Source: Glandiceps talaboti (Eukaryota; Hemichordata; Enteropneusta; Spengelidae). Taken from it: DNA of 62,000 bases. This document shows, one piece after another, positions 35,020 through 50,000 of this stretch. The stretch spans positions 8,635,001 through 8,697,000 of the forward strand of contig NC_135553.1 in the NCBI RefSeq assembly GCF_964340395.1. The letters are read 5' to 3'. Position 1 is the stretch's first letter; every line of letters starts with the position of its first letter. The notes beneath the pieces were generated by a model, which worked only from the letters and a program-made list of their open reading frames with translations, had not been told where the DNA came from and did not search any database. The position numbers and the translations under genes are program-made.

Positions 35020-38000
35020 GACCTAGAACGAGAGGAGGAACTTTTACGAGTCAATTGTCGAAGTTTCTGATCACGTTTATATTCCATCAATTCTCTTTCA
35101 AAGTCATCCATAGGGTCTGGCTTCTTCTTAGGTTCAAGAATTCTGAAAACAAAAGGAAAATATGGTGATTATACAGTTGAATCTATGATTGTCATCCTTG
35201 ACAGCAATTAGACTGACAGCAGCCATGGGGACAGAGACAACTACACTTGATTGTCACTGAGATTAATAACAATTCTTCATTTAGTTGTCAAAGTACCTTT
35301 TAAATAAAATCAATTAGACTACAAATGTATCACTTCATGGCAAATGGTAATGCTACAAATCTATGTAAATAATAAATGCCTTTTGTGCTAACAGCATTTA
35401 TACATTGAATCAAGGCAGGGGGCATGTGGGCTTGGACACTGGGCTGCAACGAGCAGATTACCTAAACATGCTGCCAGTGACAATCACACTACATTGTAGT
35501 TAACCAAGTGGGTGGAAAACACTTAGCATGACAAACAGACTTTCTGAATCAATTTTAGTTTTAAACTTTTACTGCTATATTTCTGTCACTATCAAAAGAA
35601 AAGTTCATTCTATCAAGACTGACACCTACTGTTTCAATTTCTTTTGTTCCCTGTAGAATTCCTCTTCAGTAAGTGGTCTGTCACCAACGGGTCCAGGATA
35701 GACAGCTGGTGGTGGTGGTGGTGGTGGTGGTCCATGTGGAAAGTTCGGTAAAGGTGGTCCTGGTGGTCCAGGCATACCTGGCGGTCTCATTGGTCCACCA
35801 GGGGGACCAGGCATTGGTGGTCCAGGTTGATGCATTGGTGGTCTTGGCATAGGACCTGGATGTCTTACTGGAGGAGGTCCTCTGTAACCTGGAGGTGGTG
35901 GTCCTGGTGGTCTTGGTGGTGGTGGTTGTACACCTGGAGGTGGTGGCATTCCTGGTGGTGAGGTGATACCTGGTGGTGGAGGTGGCCCTCGCGGTCTTGG
36001 TCCTCCAGGTCCAGGACCAGGATGTCTGGGAGGTTGTGAATATCCTGGATGCTGTGGTGGAGGGGGACCATGCATACCAGGTGGTGGTGGAGGTCCTGTA
36101 GTACCTGGAGGCATGGGTCCTCTAGGTGGTGGGGGGCCTCCAGGTCCCATTCGAATAGGTGGACCGGTTTTAGAGGCTGGGCCTGGAACACCAATAGGAA
36201 CATTCTTGTCTGATTGACAGACAAGGAAAAAAGATACATTACCACATTGTCCAGACCTTCTCACCCTCATGCAATAAAGGAGGGGCATTCAACATGCAGA
36301 ACATTCCACGGGATTTCTACATTATTACATTCATGAAGTATAATTGAGAACTATCACAAAAGGTACATGTCACATGATTTCAAACATAACATATTACCAT
36401 GCAAACTATACCTAAATCACAGTGGTTTATCATTCATGAAAATATTTTCACCACAACTACTCCACCCTAGCATTTTACTGATATTCTCTAATCACATGCA
36501 CTCCAGTTATGATATGAATAAACATCACCACTGATCATGCTCAATACTTTATATTTTTCTCTCTGTTTATAGTCAACTTAAAAAGACACTAATTTTCACT
36601 TTACTTTGAAACTAAACACTGCACTTTTTCATTTACTTCAAATCAAAGACGAGATGGTATACCGGTAGTAGACAAAATGACTCATCACTTTTCAATTGCA
36701 ATATATACTCACTTGGCAATGGTCTTGGTCCTCTCAGTTTAGCTGGAGCTAAATTCTGACTCACAATTGGAACGTTTGCCCTCTGAAAGCCCACAGGAAA
36801 GGGAAAATAGATTATTACTATGGCTATTTTATTAGTGACATACATTGCACTATGAAATACAGATTTTCCAGCCAAATGGTTTATATGTTACCTTCAATGA
36901 AACACAAAGAACTTGATGCACGTTGGTAGATCTTGTATATACCAGTTAATTGATAATCACATACATGTATTCTACCAGCAGAGATGATTAGTGTGTGTGT
37001 CACCTCTGTGTATGCATGATCTGCATAAATTTATCTTCCTAATTGGTCACAAATTTACTATTCTTGGTCTTCCTCAGAACTATGTTATTGAAAGATGCAA
37101 TACAAATCTTACCATTCTGTACAATCACAGCCACACAGACACTGATTAATGTAGTTGGATCCTTTGCATAAACTATTTAGAATTCAAAAATCTAATAAAA
37201 TAGTGTAACTTACAATAAGCAAGAGAGACACTAGATAAGTGAACAGTCATATTTTGTGACATCCTAAATGGTGAGAGGTGCTATATATAAAATCTCACAC
37301 ATCTACTTTCGATATATCACAATTATGACTCTTACCTGCATACTTGTATTGAATGGTACATTGACACTTAACGGCATTTCATCTTGTACAGGTGTACTTG
37401 GTCTGCCATCATCAGATGACTGTGGTGGTGGTGTTGGTAATTGAGAACTACCACCAAGAGTGTTATTTTGTGGTATTTGTATAGGAGGTGGATGAGGTTT
37501 ACTCCTCATAGTACTGGGAGGTGGCGGTCTAACATGCATAGGTTCTGGGTGTCTTGTCATTTGTGGTGGTGGTGGTGGTGGTGGTGGTGGTGGCAGCTGC
37601 CTCCTTCTTACTTTGGTATATCCAGTTTCATTTTTGAAATTGGTCACTGCCTGAAAAGATCACGTATACATATACACTGTAGTTTTTAAGTCTTGATCAG
37701 TTAACAAACTGCCTTGTTTGCTTGGTGACTATCACATGAGTCATCAATAATAGTACACATACAGTCTACTTCGATTTATTGGTATCCTCCAAACAGCTTT
37801 TTGGTAAAAATCACAAATATGGCAAGGTTTGGAGGTAGTGGGTTATCTCCTGAAATGTATGATTACAACAATGCCATGCCCAGTCAATCATTATTAAATT
37901 TAAAGCTTCAAATACAACAGTTAATAGGTTTACCGTGAGAACAAATTTTCATAGACGCTGGGTTCACAAAGTTACTTTTTATGAAAATTTCTACTCTGAA

Positions 38001-41000
38001 AGTCAATGTCTTTTTTTCTGGAATTCACGTCAATTTTTTTTACTCTGAACATAAAGTTTCATTATTAAACTCATAGGGTTGTCGGTGGCTGAGTGGTTAA
38101 ACCACTTGCCTCTTACCACTGCGGTCGGGGTTCGAACCCCATTCAGGGTTTGATTAAATTTACCACGCTGTAAGTAAGAAGAGTGTCGTTCAGTTTGACT
38201 CTACCGAACAACGCAGGTTTTCCCCGGGTACTCCGGTTTCCTCCTGCATTAACACTGAACCCATGAGGGATGGCCCTCACTGGACTTCTTGGGAGACAAG
38301 TGTTTATATGCTTAAAGAACTATCCAGTATAAATAAAGATTATTATTATTATTATTATTATCTGATTTACTGTGTACTGTGAACATTAAACATGTCATAT
38401 TATGATTTAAATTATCACCACTGTCCAGGAACACCTGGGGTCTATGATTCGCTTGAAAATAATACCAGATTTATTTGAACTACAACAAGGAAATCATCAT
38501 CTAGAAAATGGTAGTAAACCTAAGGATAGATTCTCATGCAAGGTCAAACTCAATAACAACATTCTGACACAAACGTATCTTCAGTGAGTTTACGAGAGAT
38601 AATTTGTTACATCAAGACTTTAGAGTGTTTTCCTTGCATTTAAATATCACAATTTGTTCACATTCTTACCTGTCTTAGAAATTTATTTGCAATAAGTGAA
38701 TCTGGGGAAACATCTGTCTCGTGGCATGAAGGACAAGTATGTTCTTCTGTTTCTAGAAGGGCATTTCTTATACCTGTAAATATAAAGAAATGAATCATAA
38801 AATAAACAGTGAAAAAATAAATGCGTAAATATGTAAGATATGTATAAAAACAAAATTTAGTAAATACTGTGGAACCTGTGAAAACACATTCAATACATAT
38901 CCTTTGGATTGTTGAGATTGTTTTTATTTATTTATTTATTTATCTGTATGTTTGTTGTGCTTGTTTATTTCTTATATAGGGGTTGGGGTATTAACTTACA
39001 ATCATCACAGTAGCTGTTCCCACAGCAAGGCACAACCACAGCATCTGTTAATAAGTCATTACAAATCTGACACTGTAGTTCTGTTGGTACTGCTGTTTCT
39101 TCAAGGAAAGCAGGCACTTGTGGTTTCATTTCTGGTATAAATGGTGGCTTCTCTTTCTTCCCTGTCCTGTATGCTTCACTGTAAAACCAAACACATACAT
39201 CATCATTTACAGTTAACATGTGAAACTTTTCGGAGATTGATTCACATATTTCTGTCTTTGCAAAAATATGCACACTTATGCATCAAATATAGAAGAAGTA
39301 TATTGTCCTCCAGAAGGTGTTAACATTGCATCAACCAGGTAAAAGGCAGAAACTAAGCATACTTGCGCATCAATTATACAAAATCTCAGACCACTAAAAT
39401 TAGTCATCTGAGACAAAATGTAGGTACAGCATCGAGCCTAGATGGTGTTAACATTGTGCCAATGAGGTAACTGTCAAAATCTCTGCATACTTACGCATCA
39501 ATTATAGGTACAGCATAGTGTCCAGATGGTGTTAACATTGCACCAGGTATAGAAGGATCATCAACGGTCTTCATAAAACTACGGGGGATACCAGTACTGG
39601 CTTTCATTTGTCGTACTTCAGTTCTACCATCCTGTAATTGCAATACACCAAAGTTTAAAACAGTATCACTGTAACCAGCCCTTACTACCTGTGATGTTGA
39701 TACACTGTGTTTTGGTTAAAAAGACCACAGTTTTGGAGAGACTACTTAATGCATCTTAATTCTTTGGTATTGAAATATTTCTTTTTCTGTCAACAGGGAT
39801 AAGAATTTTTCCATTTTTGTTAATTTATTTCATTATTTTTAAGCTGTTGTCTTTTTAGACAATAAATGTGGATAAGTTTATGTATATCTTTACACACATA
39901 AAAATACAATGCCTCAACTCAAAATCATTATTTCTCTTTTAATGAGGAGCACTGCTTTATAAGTTAATTTTGACTTGAATCTAGCTAATAGAGTACTCTT
40001 TTGGTTATTATTTCTAAATCAAACTTTCCTTCAGTATGCGGTGGACACTGACAGAAAAACTTGACGTGTGAGTGCAAGTGTGGCGTATGTAGGGTATTTG
40101 AACAAGTGTTTACAAGGTTCTCTGCACCCATACTTTCACTCACTGCACTCGTGAAAGTACAGCAGAAAACACTGCAAGCACAAGTGCAAATACCCATAAG
40201 TACCCACACTGGAACTCACATGGCATGGGGTTTTGTTATTATTACATGTTTATCTGAAACGCCAAATTTTCATAAATCATACAAATTATACAGCGCGATC
40301 CGATGATTTCATGTGTAGTGAACAATGGTGTACTCATTTGTATATCATTTGCATGCAGGTATGCAATGATGTTTTCGGCATTGCACTGCAGTGAAAATAC
40401 CACTAGTATGTGCACACACCAGTGCATGTAATCTCAGGTACATAATTATGTAATAATAATACTTACTGCATTTGTTGGACAGTGCCTGATGTGATGACCT
40501 GGTTTGTGACACCGAAAACATAGATAGGAAGGTGGTGGAGGACCTGTTGAATACCGTGACTTTGGGTACCTGTAATAGTCAAGATTTCTACAACCCTTAA
40601 CAAAAATTGTGGTATTACTATGATAATAAGTTTATTTCTGTGTACAAGCTAGACCTAAATTATGGTATTAAATACACTAGCTTGTCTGTGAGGCCATCAA
40701 AACATTGTAACAGCATTAATCAAAAGTTGCTAGTTTTATTGTGTAGCATCAGAAATAAGTACAGAAATTGCCTCAGTGGATGGCTAAATTTGACATTACA
40801 AGGATGCTTGGTAGATAGAAAGTGTAAGCATGAAATTACAGTAATTAATTCCTTTTACTTTCATAAACTGGTGGATATACTACAAAACAACTATGATTTA
40901 TGGTATGTCATGTTTTTCATTAAAGCAATAAGTGTGACGGTTGATTAATTGCAAACAAAACTATGGTTATCAGTCTGACACACTTGTCATACCTTGCTAA

Positions 41001-44000
41001 ATATTCTATTTATTTATTTGACTTTGGGATGTGACCTTGCAAGAGAAGGTCAAGGTAAGTGATCTCAATTTGCACAACAATCAGATACCGGTACACCATA
41101 CTTTTACATTACATTGGTTATACTGTGTGTATATATTTTTTTCAATCAACTGCTTTCATTATTTTCTTAGTAAGCCGACATGTCATCGTAAACAGCACAA
41201 TTACTAAATGCATACTTTCATTGCACCTACTATGACGTTTGACTCAAACAGGAGTATCTGACTAAATGCCAGTCTCAATGATCACACAGTGATAAAATGA
41301 AAACCTTTACACCTTCATCACATTTTAATTTTTGCAATGATGTCTACAAATGATTCAAGTTTAAAATTTGACATTAAAAATGTCAAGCAAGGTCATTCTC
41401 CGTATGTCATATACGTGAAGGTATGGAATGAGTCACATATATTTACTACAGAATTAACTTTAAATTTGACCTTGCCATTCAAGTCATTATTCCAATTCAC
41501 AATATGACCTAATTTACAACATAAAGTTGATGAGCACACATCTTTTTCATAAATACCACATGGTTAATAAGAGATGTTTTGATCACTTCATTAAAAATAC
41601 CTATCAACAATAATTTGAATATTTGATTGATCATATTTAACAAGCCCACGGTTTGTTCTTTTAGGAAGAACCCTAAAATATCTCTTTTCAGGAGAGCTTT
41701 CACCACGTATACATAATTGTACAGCGCCTCTGAACTTTACTTAGTATTGGATACTGGCACTTCATAAATGCCTTGATTGATTGATTGATTGATTGATATG
41801 CATGAAATGATGTCTGATGAGTCTTGATGGCCACAGCCAACAAGTAAGCCGGGCCACTGAACCATACTACAAGCAATTTAACTATATCTGGTGCCAGCTG
41901 TGGAAAATCACAATTTAACAACGTTATACAAGTACAACAATTTGAAAACTCTTCATTAGAAGAACATTTTTTGGACAGATTAACATGTACTGTGATCCAT
42001 GATCTTCAGGCTTCTGAATCCTCCATCTTGTTTCAAGTTCTCTAATTTTTGTATGTATACTTACGTTGATGGATCATAATCTTTGCCAGACTGGGACATC
42101 ATTGCTGTAATCTTGTCATCTTCTGAGGCAACAGCACTAACCAGATCTGCCGTCTGTAGAATAGAAAACATAGCACTGGATGCATATAGAGGGCCTAAAA
42201 CCACACTATTGTCAAACAATCCAAGTAGTGTGTTTCAAACAATAACTTTGATTAACCAACAAGTCTGCCAAAATGTTTTGATCACTTCATTAAAACTTAC
42301 TATCACCAATAATTTGAATTTTTGAATATTTAACAAGTCCATCAAATTGATTTGACCATTTCATTGAAACATCTATCAATCATGCGCTGATCATGTATGA
42401 CTTCTCTTTACTATAAGTTCAAAGTCTTGTTTTCTTCTGTTTTATTGTAGCCCTTTCAATGGTGATCACCTCAGACTATATTTTCTATGTATTCCAGCAA
42501 CACCTCGTTTGATAGCATATATAAGTGTATAAAGTGGTACACTTTCAAGAAACTTTGGGAGTAAGGTAAGAAAGAAATTTGAACAGTGAACATAAAACAT
42601 TTGAAGCAGTGCATACAGTTTCTCTTTTTAGGTGTTTACATCTAGATGAATTGCACCAATGTAATCAAATTTTGAGTTTAGACAGTTTATATGTTGTTAA
42701 TTTCACAAATTGCTAGATTTATGTGCCATCACGATCGGTTGCTTGCTAAGAACTGAAAATAACACCGTCTAATCTGATACCATGGAAACGGGCTAATTTT
42801 GTTCGGTTTCAAAATGGAAAGAGAAATGATACAGAAATCCCTTGGATTAACAAGTGTCATGTCGTCACGGAAACACAGGTACATGCAAGTAGACCAACAA
42901 ATTTGTCACTTGAGGTGCTATTTGACCTTTCACCTTCAAGTGACAAATTCATCAGTCTTGTCTTCATTGCCTCTTCAGTAGGCATCTTGATCTTGTCTCC
43001 ATAGCAACACAGGTATCATATTTCGAATACCCATCTGACATCAATAACTGCCTTGCACCAAGTCACACAATGTAAATATCACTTTTTTATTTGGTAACTT
43101 AGACAAAATATATTAAATCTATTTACAGATGAAATGGTTAAGAAAAATACAATACTTGCCAGTCTCTCTCAAAAGAAAATTTCATCAATGAATTGCCAAA
43201 GTTATCACATCTCAAAACTAATCTGACCAGGGTAAAAATGTTGAACTGTTTCACACAAAAATTTAAATTTACATTATAAAATGTACCACACAAAATCACT
43301 TATGGAAAAGTGAAAATAGAAAAAAAAGCCGACACCTTTCTACTTGTTTGACACCACTATACATTAGGGTAGTATGTTCCTTGGAAATATAAATCTTTCA
43401 AAAAACTTCTGCTATTCAAGAAAACAACTCATTCTCATGGAAATTTTCTTAACCAAGCTCAAAATTATATAAAAACTAACCCATTCTAGAATCCAAAATG
43501 GCTGCCAAATATGGTGTTACCCCTTTTGGGAAATAAATGATCATTGATATCCTTGAAAGGAAGAGTGGATCTAAAAATGTTGTTTCTTACTTTAAAATGA
43601 CTAAGAACAAGATTTAAATATGGCAAACTTTCAAGAGAGTTGAATTTGTTGATTTTGAGGGAAATTTTCTCCAAGGTGCAGGCTACCTTAAAGTGCAACA
43701 TGTTTGTAGTGACATCTCGAGTCCTCAGTGAGAACATATATACACATGCATCACCATATCTACATCTAGTGTATAACAACATTATGGCATAGTATATTCT
43801 CAAGTTCAATGACAATCAATACATAATCTTGAGACACTGTTATCAAAATCTATAGAATATCATTCTTCCCATTTCAAGCACATTTACTTTGTCTGACATT
43901 TTGCTGAACTGGATTCATGTAGTCTAGTTCCTGATGACCATATTCCAATTTTACACCATACGTTATCTTCACACTGATCAATGTTGTTACTCTAGGCATT

Positions 44001-47000
44001 AAATGTGGTTAAACGCCGTTCTGAGTGAAGCGCAAATGGCTCATGTTAGTAGTAATCCATCACAAAGTGACAGGCTGTCGTCATCACTCATTAATATTCA
44101 TTTGTAAATATGTGAGACAACTCGTTGTCGGAGAGAAACCTAACTCCACCTCCAGTCTGTTGAACCTAAAATCACATGGGGATGTGACAATGTCATCATG
44201 TTTATATGAACGCTGTGGGAAAGAGGGGGGGGGGGGGGGAACAGAATTCTGTGCGAGAGTAATGACATTGACTAGACGTAATGTGTGAAGATAATGTAGT
44301 GTAAAATCGGAATACAGTCGTCAGGAACTAGACTAGGATTAATAATGCTACTTAAAATAATGAATTTATTTCCTCATCAATGTCAAAATATTTTGAAAAT
44401 TAGTCACATTCATGAACCTGATTGACATAAGGTAACTGATATCTCTTAGACCCAACTTGTTCATTACAGGGAATTTGGTTGATTACAGAATGTATGCAAT
44501 GTAACATGATAGTCCAACAATCTCTATAATATGCATCTGTCTCGTTAACATCATTTTCTCAGAATTGTAAAACAAGGAACTTAAAATGAAGGTATCATTA
44601 CAAAGTCTAGACTTCTAGGTACCGTCTTCATCAGTATTATCCAAAAGAAGTCACGAATTCATTGCTGTAAATGTCCAATCCAAAAGCCACGGTAAGAAAA
44701 TGTTCCTGATACAACATTCCCAACCCTATCCCCACTCCAGTTACATTGTAAATCAATTTTACTGTGTAAACATTGTCTTTTATGTGTTATATACAGTAAT
44801 ATCAAAAAACATCTATATTTGTATGTATGTGCACTTGTAATATACATTATATCATACATGTTTACATACTATGAACATCAAACAACAGTTTTGCTTCTAC
44901 TTTCCAGGTATTTGTTGTAATTATAACTGCATAACAAGGAATATCTTGACAGTTTTCCAGCATTTCCGTGTACTGTGTAATATACTATTCCATGGAGGCC
45001 TATTCATCACATATGTAGGTCCTCCCCTAACAGTCACTACATATTCAATAACCCCATGCTTACTTCTTCTATATACTTGTGGTAATGGCCTTATATATAT
45101 TTTGATACACAAGAGGTTGTATATTGATGGCACCATGACAGCACAAACATTTTTGGACAACAACAAAAGGAGATACAGGAAAATTCTTCAACTTCAAATG
45201 GTATTTTACAGGAAACAAACGTACATAACACAGAACAGTTACACAAAAGTGGCGAGGGAATGCAAAATCTTTTCAAATTCAAAGCAATGTTCTGAATGGC
45301 AAGAAGGTAAGTTGTGTAAAAATGTACAATGCTGATGTAAAATGTACATGTATAGCTACAATGTATATAAACTTGACCAGTAATTTCATCAGCAAACCAT
45401 CTAAAACCTGGAATGTCATCATAGAACATACAATGTAAAGTCAACAAGTGATATAGGTTGTGTTACTGTTCAGTTTGCTATTCATTTCACTATAATATTC
45501 AGAATTTAGCGTTGTACATAAATAGCCTCTGCAGTAGCCTGGGTAGTCAGCCTGGCAAACATTCTCTCTACATAGCCAGTTGCAGATAATGAGTTGTAGC
45601 CAAAAATACTGAAATAGATAATGCTGAGTTCCCAAGCTGAGTGGTGAGACTGGTTGCCAGGTCAACCATCCAGACTTCTAGCGAGACTTACAAACATAAT
45701 GCCCTGTCATCGTCTTCTAAGATCTATGTTACAGATCTAATAAACTGTGTTATAAACATGGTCTTTGAAAAGCAAGAATGTTTGATTTCAGTTACAAGGC
45801 CAAGGTCAATTTTACAATCCTAACTTGTGATACAAATATTTGAGTATATGCAGAATATATGGTAATTGAAAAGTCTTCTCAAATTATTGTACCACATTCA
45901 CTAAATGGAAATGAAATAGAACATGACACACTTGCGATTACATTATAGCATATCTACAAGATAACAAGATTAAATGTCAAAGGTTTGATTAAAACATCAA
46001 TAATTCAGTAACATAAACTCATTTTGTTTCCTCACTTTACATATTATAGTATGTAACAGTATATTATTATATAAAACTGAAATGCATTTGTCTTTGCTGA
46101 AACTAGTGATGCAGCAAAACATGCATGCAGTTGCAAACTTTGCTTATAGCTTGAGGTGCATTAAGTTGTACCACGATATTAGGTACCAGATGAACTGTAC
46201 TGGTGTTTGGCCGTTGGTGTTTTCAAATAACACCATATCAATTGGTGAAGACAGAATATGCATAAAATACACACTGTAACATGTGAAACATCACTTCATG
46301 TGACTGAATCAGAATGGTCCTCATGTAAATGTACATAAAACTAAGAAAACAAAATAAGTCTTTCTCAGGTTGAAGATTTACACTTGTATGACATGTTTGG
46401 TGAAGAAAAAAAGTAAACTCAAACAAAAAACATGTATACCTAACTACATACTACTACTAGTATCATCTAGAATAATCAAGGAATACTGACTGCAATATTT
46501 TTTGTCATGCCTTGAACAGTTATCTTTGACAGTAGAATATGTTAGCATACCCAAAAGAATCAATCTGGCTACCATTGATGACTAACTGCCTGACTTAGTG
46601 CCTTGCTGTCTTCACTGGTTTTAAAGATGACATCACCTATGCCTTGTTGATTCTGCGAAGCTCTGATATCACTCAAATGGCATTAGTTCAATTTTTGCTT
46701 CAATCTAAAGCAGTGCAACCGGTCTTTATGTCAAAGCACCTTTTAATTACACTGATTAATTTTAACATCAGAGGCAGCCATGTTGGAAAAACAGTTGAAA
46801 TGGATAGTATAAAAAGAACTCTATGATAGGTCAACCTAATGACAAATAATACCAGCTTGTACTGTTTGGGCGCATACTAATATATACAACTCTAAAAGAA
46901 GAGAGATCAAGGGATGATGACGAGAAAAGATGTTAGAATCCCTTGATTATTGAAGATGATGATAGCCATGGTAATATTTTCTTTCAATCATATCTCTATA

Positions 47001-50000
47001 AACAGTTCAAAACATCTCTAAAAAAAATATACAATATATATCAATTCTGGCATTCTGATCTGCACAATGTTATACAAGAAAAAAATGCAAAACTTACTGA
47101 ACTGATACTATAGTGTGATACAGTGTACCTTTTAACACAGTTTTATACTAGTTGTACATGATATTTACTATCACCAGTGTTCTCCAACGGACATTTAAGC
47201 ATGTCATTCAATAAAAGTAGGAAATCATATTTGCATTATAACAAAACACATCATTCATATGTAAATTTATCGTGATGCTTGGGTATGGTCCTGGGGAGAA
47301 CCCCCGAGATTCATCATACAACTTACATTATATCAAATACATAACTTAAAAATATATTTTTCACTATATACATCGTATTAAGTACTTTAAACACAGCAAA
47401 GTTTTGAGATGTGATAAAATGGTCATGAAATTACTGAAATTTAAAAACTTTTATTTTAATATATACCTGACTGAGCTTTGCAAGTGACATGGAACGGTCT
47501 TCAATCTGCTTTATAGTTGATAAAAGAACATAATCATTAGTGTCAATGGATAAACAAAAGAATAGAGGGACAGCAAGTTATACAATGTGTTTGTTTGTTT
47601 GTATGTATGTATGTATGTATGTATGTATGTATGTATGTATGTATGTATGTATGTATGTATGTATGTGTGTGTGTATGTATGTATGTGAACCATGCAAAAT
47701 CCATTCAGTGAGGAGTGTTTTCTACCAACATTTTTGTACACCTCTGTCTATACTGTCCCAGCACCATTTGTCAGATATTTAACCAGATATTGTGGGATGT
47801 GAAATGATGTACTAGATTAGACTCTACAGTTATGAAAGCAATAGTTCAACCTGAATTGGGTATAGTTGGGGGAGGGGGGGGGGGGGGGGGGGGGGTAGAT
47901 TTCAGAAGTAAATTCTATCGAATGGTCTAATCAAGGGATGGGGGTTGTGGGTTGGCGAATAGATGTTACTGATAAGCCAATTTTATGGAATGGTATAAAA
48001 TGGCAGGGTCTAAAAATTGCAATCAACAGTTGAATGTACATTTGTATGTCTGTAATGTCTTTATCAGTGAAAGTTTCAGTTTTAAGATTTGACTGGATCT
48101 CCAGTGGTCATGATAATTACTGTGGTGGTCACATTATGCTGGTCTTCTTGAACATTCAAACATTCATTTTTCTATCTTAAGATGTTACTTATGGCAAAAG
48201 TACAGCAGCACAAGTGAAGTCTATTTTATATGAATAAAAGCATCACAGTTTGAAATTAGAATGGTGGACATTAAATACAAGAATTATCATAAATTGTATA
48301 AGGTATATGCAATGGTCTACACAAATGCATTGTGTTATCTTTAAGTGAAGAATATCTTGGACTGAGAAATCTGTCTGTAGTGGACACCAACAGTGGGCCC
48401 GCTAAGTCTATTTGATATGCCATGATGCTCAACATTCATGAGTGCTTTTAACAATGTGCCGTTTTCTGCTGCACTTTCAACCATAGTGAACACTGCAAGC
48501 TGTTGAGTCAATACCCATGCAGTATGCCACTTTTGGGTGTTGAGTGAAGTTTTGTTAGGAAACCAACACAAGCATGTCATGATTTGCTGTACACTGAATT
48601 TTTATTTTATCAGCATGTTTGTTCTGTCTTGAAAATTGAGTGCATTTTAATATGCGGACACACAGTTTAACTATTTTTTCACGTTCTTTTCTTTTGCTAC
48701 ATTAAATTTTTATTTTATCTGTTATGTTCATGGTCTCGAAAATTGTGTATTTATACTGCAACAGTTATACACTTTTTTCATGTTCTCTCTCACAAAATGT
48801 ACAAATGTGATTCCTTCTACCCGTATAACACATACACTACTTGCTACTTACGAAAATTAATCTGTCATTCCAGCACATTAAAAGCTATGAACTTTCAATG
48901 AAGCAATTAATTTTCATTTCAATTCAAACCAACAAGGATAATGTACATACTACAACTCAATAATGCTAATACATCATTGTTTGACTGTAAACATTTGTGC
49001 GAACACAATTCATCCAATTTTTTGGATGTATGCATCACTGGGGACGTGTCATAAACAGAGGACAAATGGGGCTTTTCTGTTCTCATTCCCTTTTAAAATA
49101 AGATAGTTATTCACAGTTCTAAATCTTTTTGTGTAGTGGTGACACGGTGTGCCTTCTAATAATAGCCAAATTTTGTTGTGAGTCAAAATGAGAAAAACTG
49201 GCATTGCTTGTGAGTCACCACATAGTAAGAAATAAATTTTGGTGCGTCACTAGAAATTGTGTACATCAGTGGCACGTCAAATTGGCTTTGAGGGCACACT
49301 GGAGACCTATAATAATTTGAATATGAAATGGCGTTCACAAAACATTTTCCCAATATGTTGCTTCTTTCAGCAACAAAATACTTGTGACCTAAGGGGTTTG
49401 ACAAGAGATCCCCTAGGTTAAGGGCCTTTTCTTTGGCTGAACAAAGAAAAATACAATGTATTGGGAAACAATATCTAATTATGCCACAATATCATTCAGT
49501 GACATCATAATAAAAATACATGTGCATGTGTGTCACAGAGTATTACAACTTTTGAAGTGTAGGGCAGTTGTAGCCTTCGATCAGTAATTAGAGGGGGGGG
49601 GGGGGGGGGGGTCAGGCCCAGGCTGTTGCATAATATATGACCTGATTCTGTCGTGCTAAAAAAGTGGCCCTCCCTCCCCTTTAAAATATTGTTATTTACA
49701 ATGGTTTTGATGCTGTTAGACATGAAAAAGGCCATTAATCCCAGAATCAATGGTTTAAAGGATGCAGTCCCACCGCTGCAACCACATTGAAAATTTCAAG
49801 GATATGGTTATTTCCCAACTACTACCACCAGAGTGAATTCACTGCATTAATCAATACCCGAGTTTTGATCTCAGTGGCTGAGCTGAAGGCAAGAAAATTA
49901 ACTCCCAAACACTAGATGAGCACACTCCCGATATTGTCAGACCAAGGTCAGCATCTCTAGTATCTTACCCGACTTCCTATTTTACTCCTGCAATACCCAC

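Noticed and set aside
35963-36217. Glycine-rich plus-strand frame
   Set aside because: Antisense of the RBBP6 proline-rich exon.
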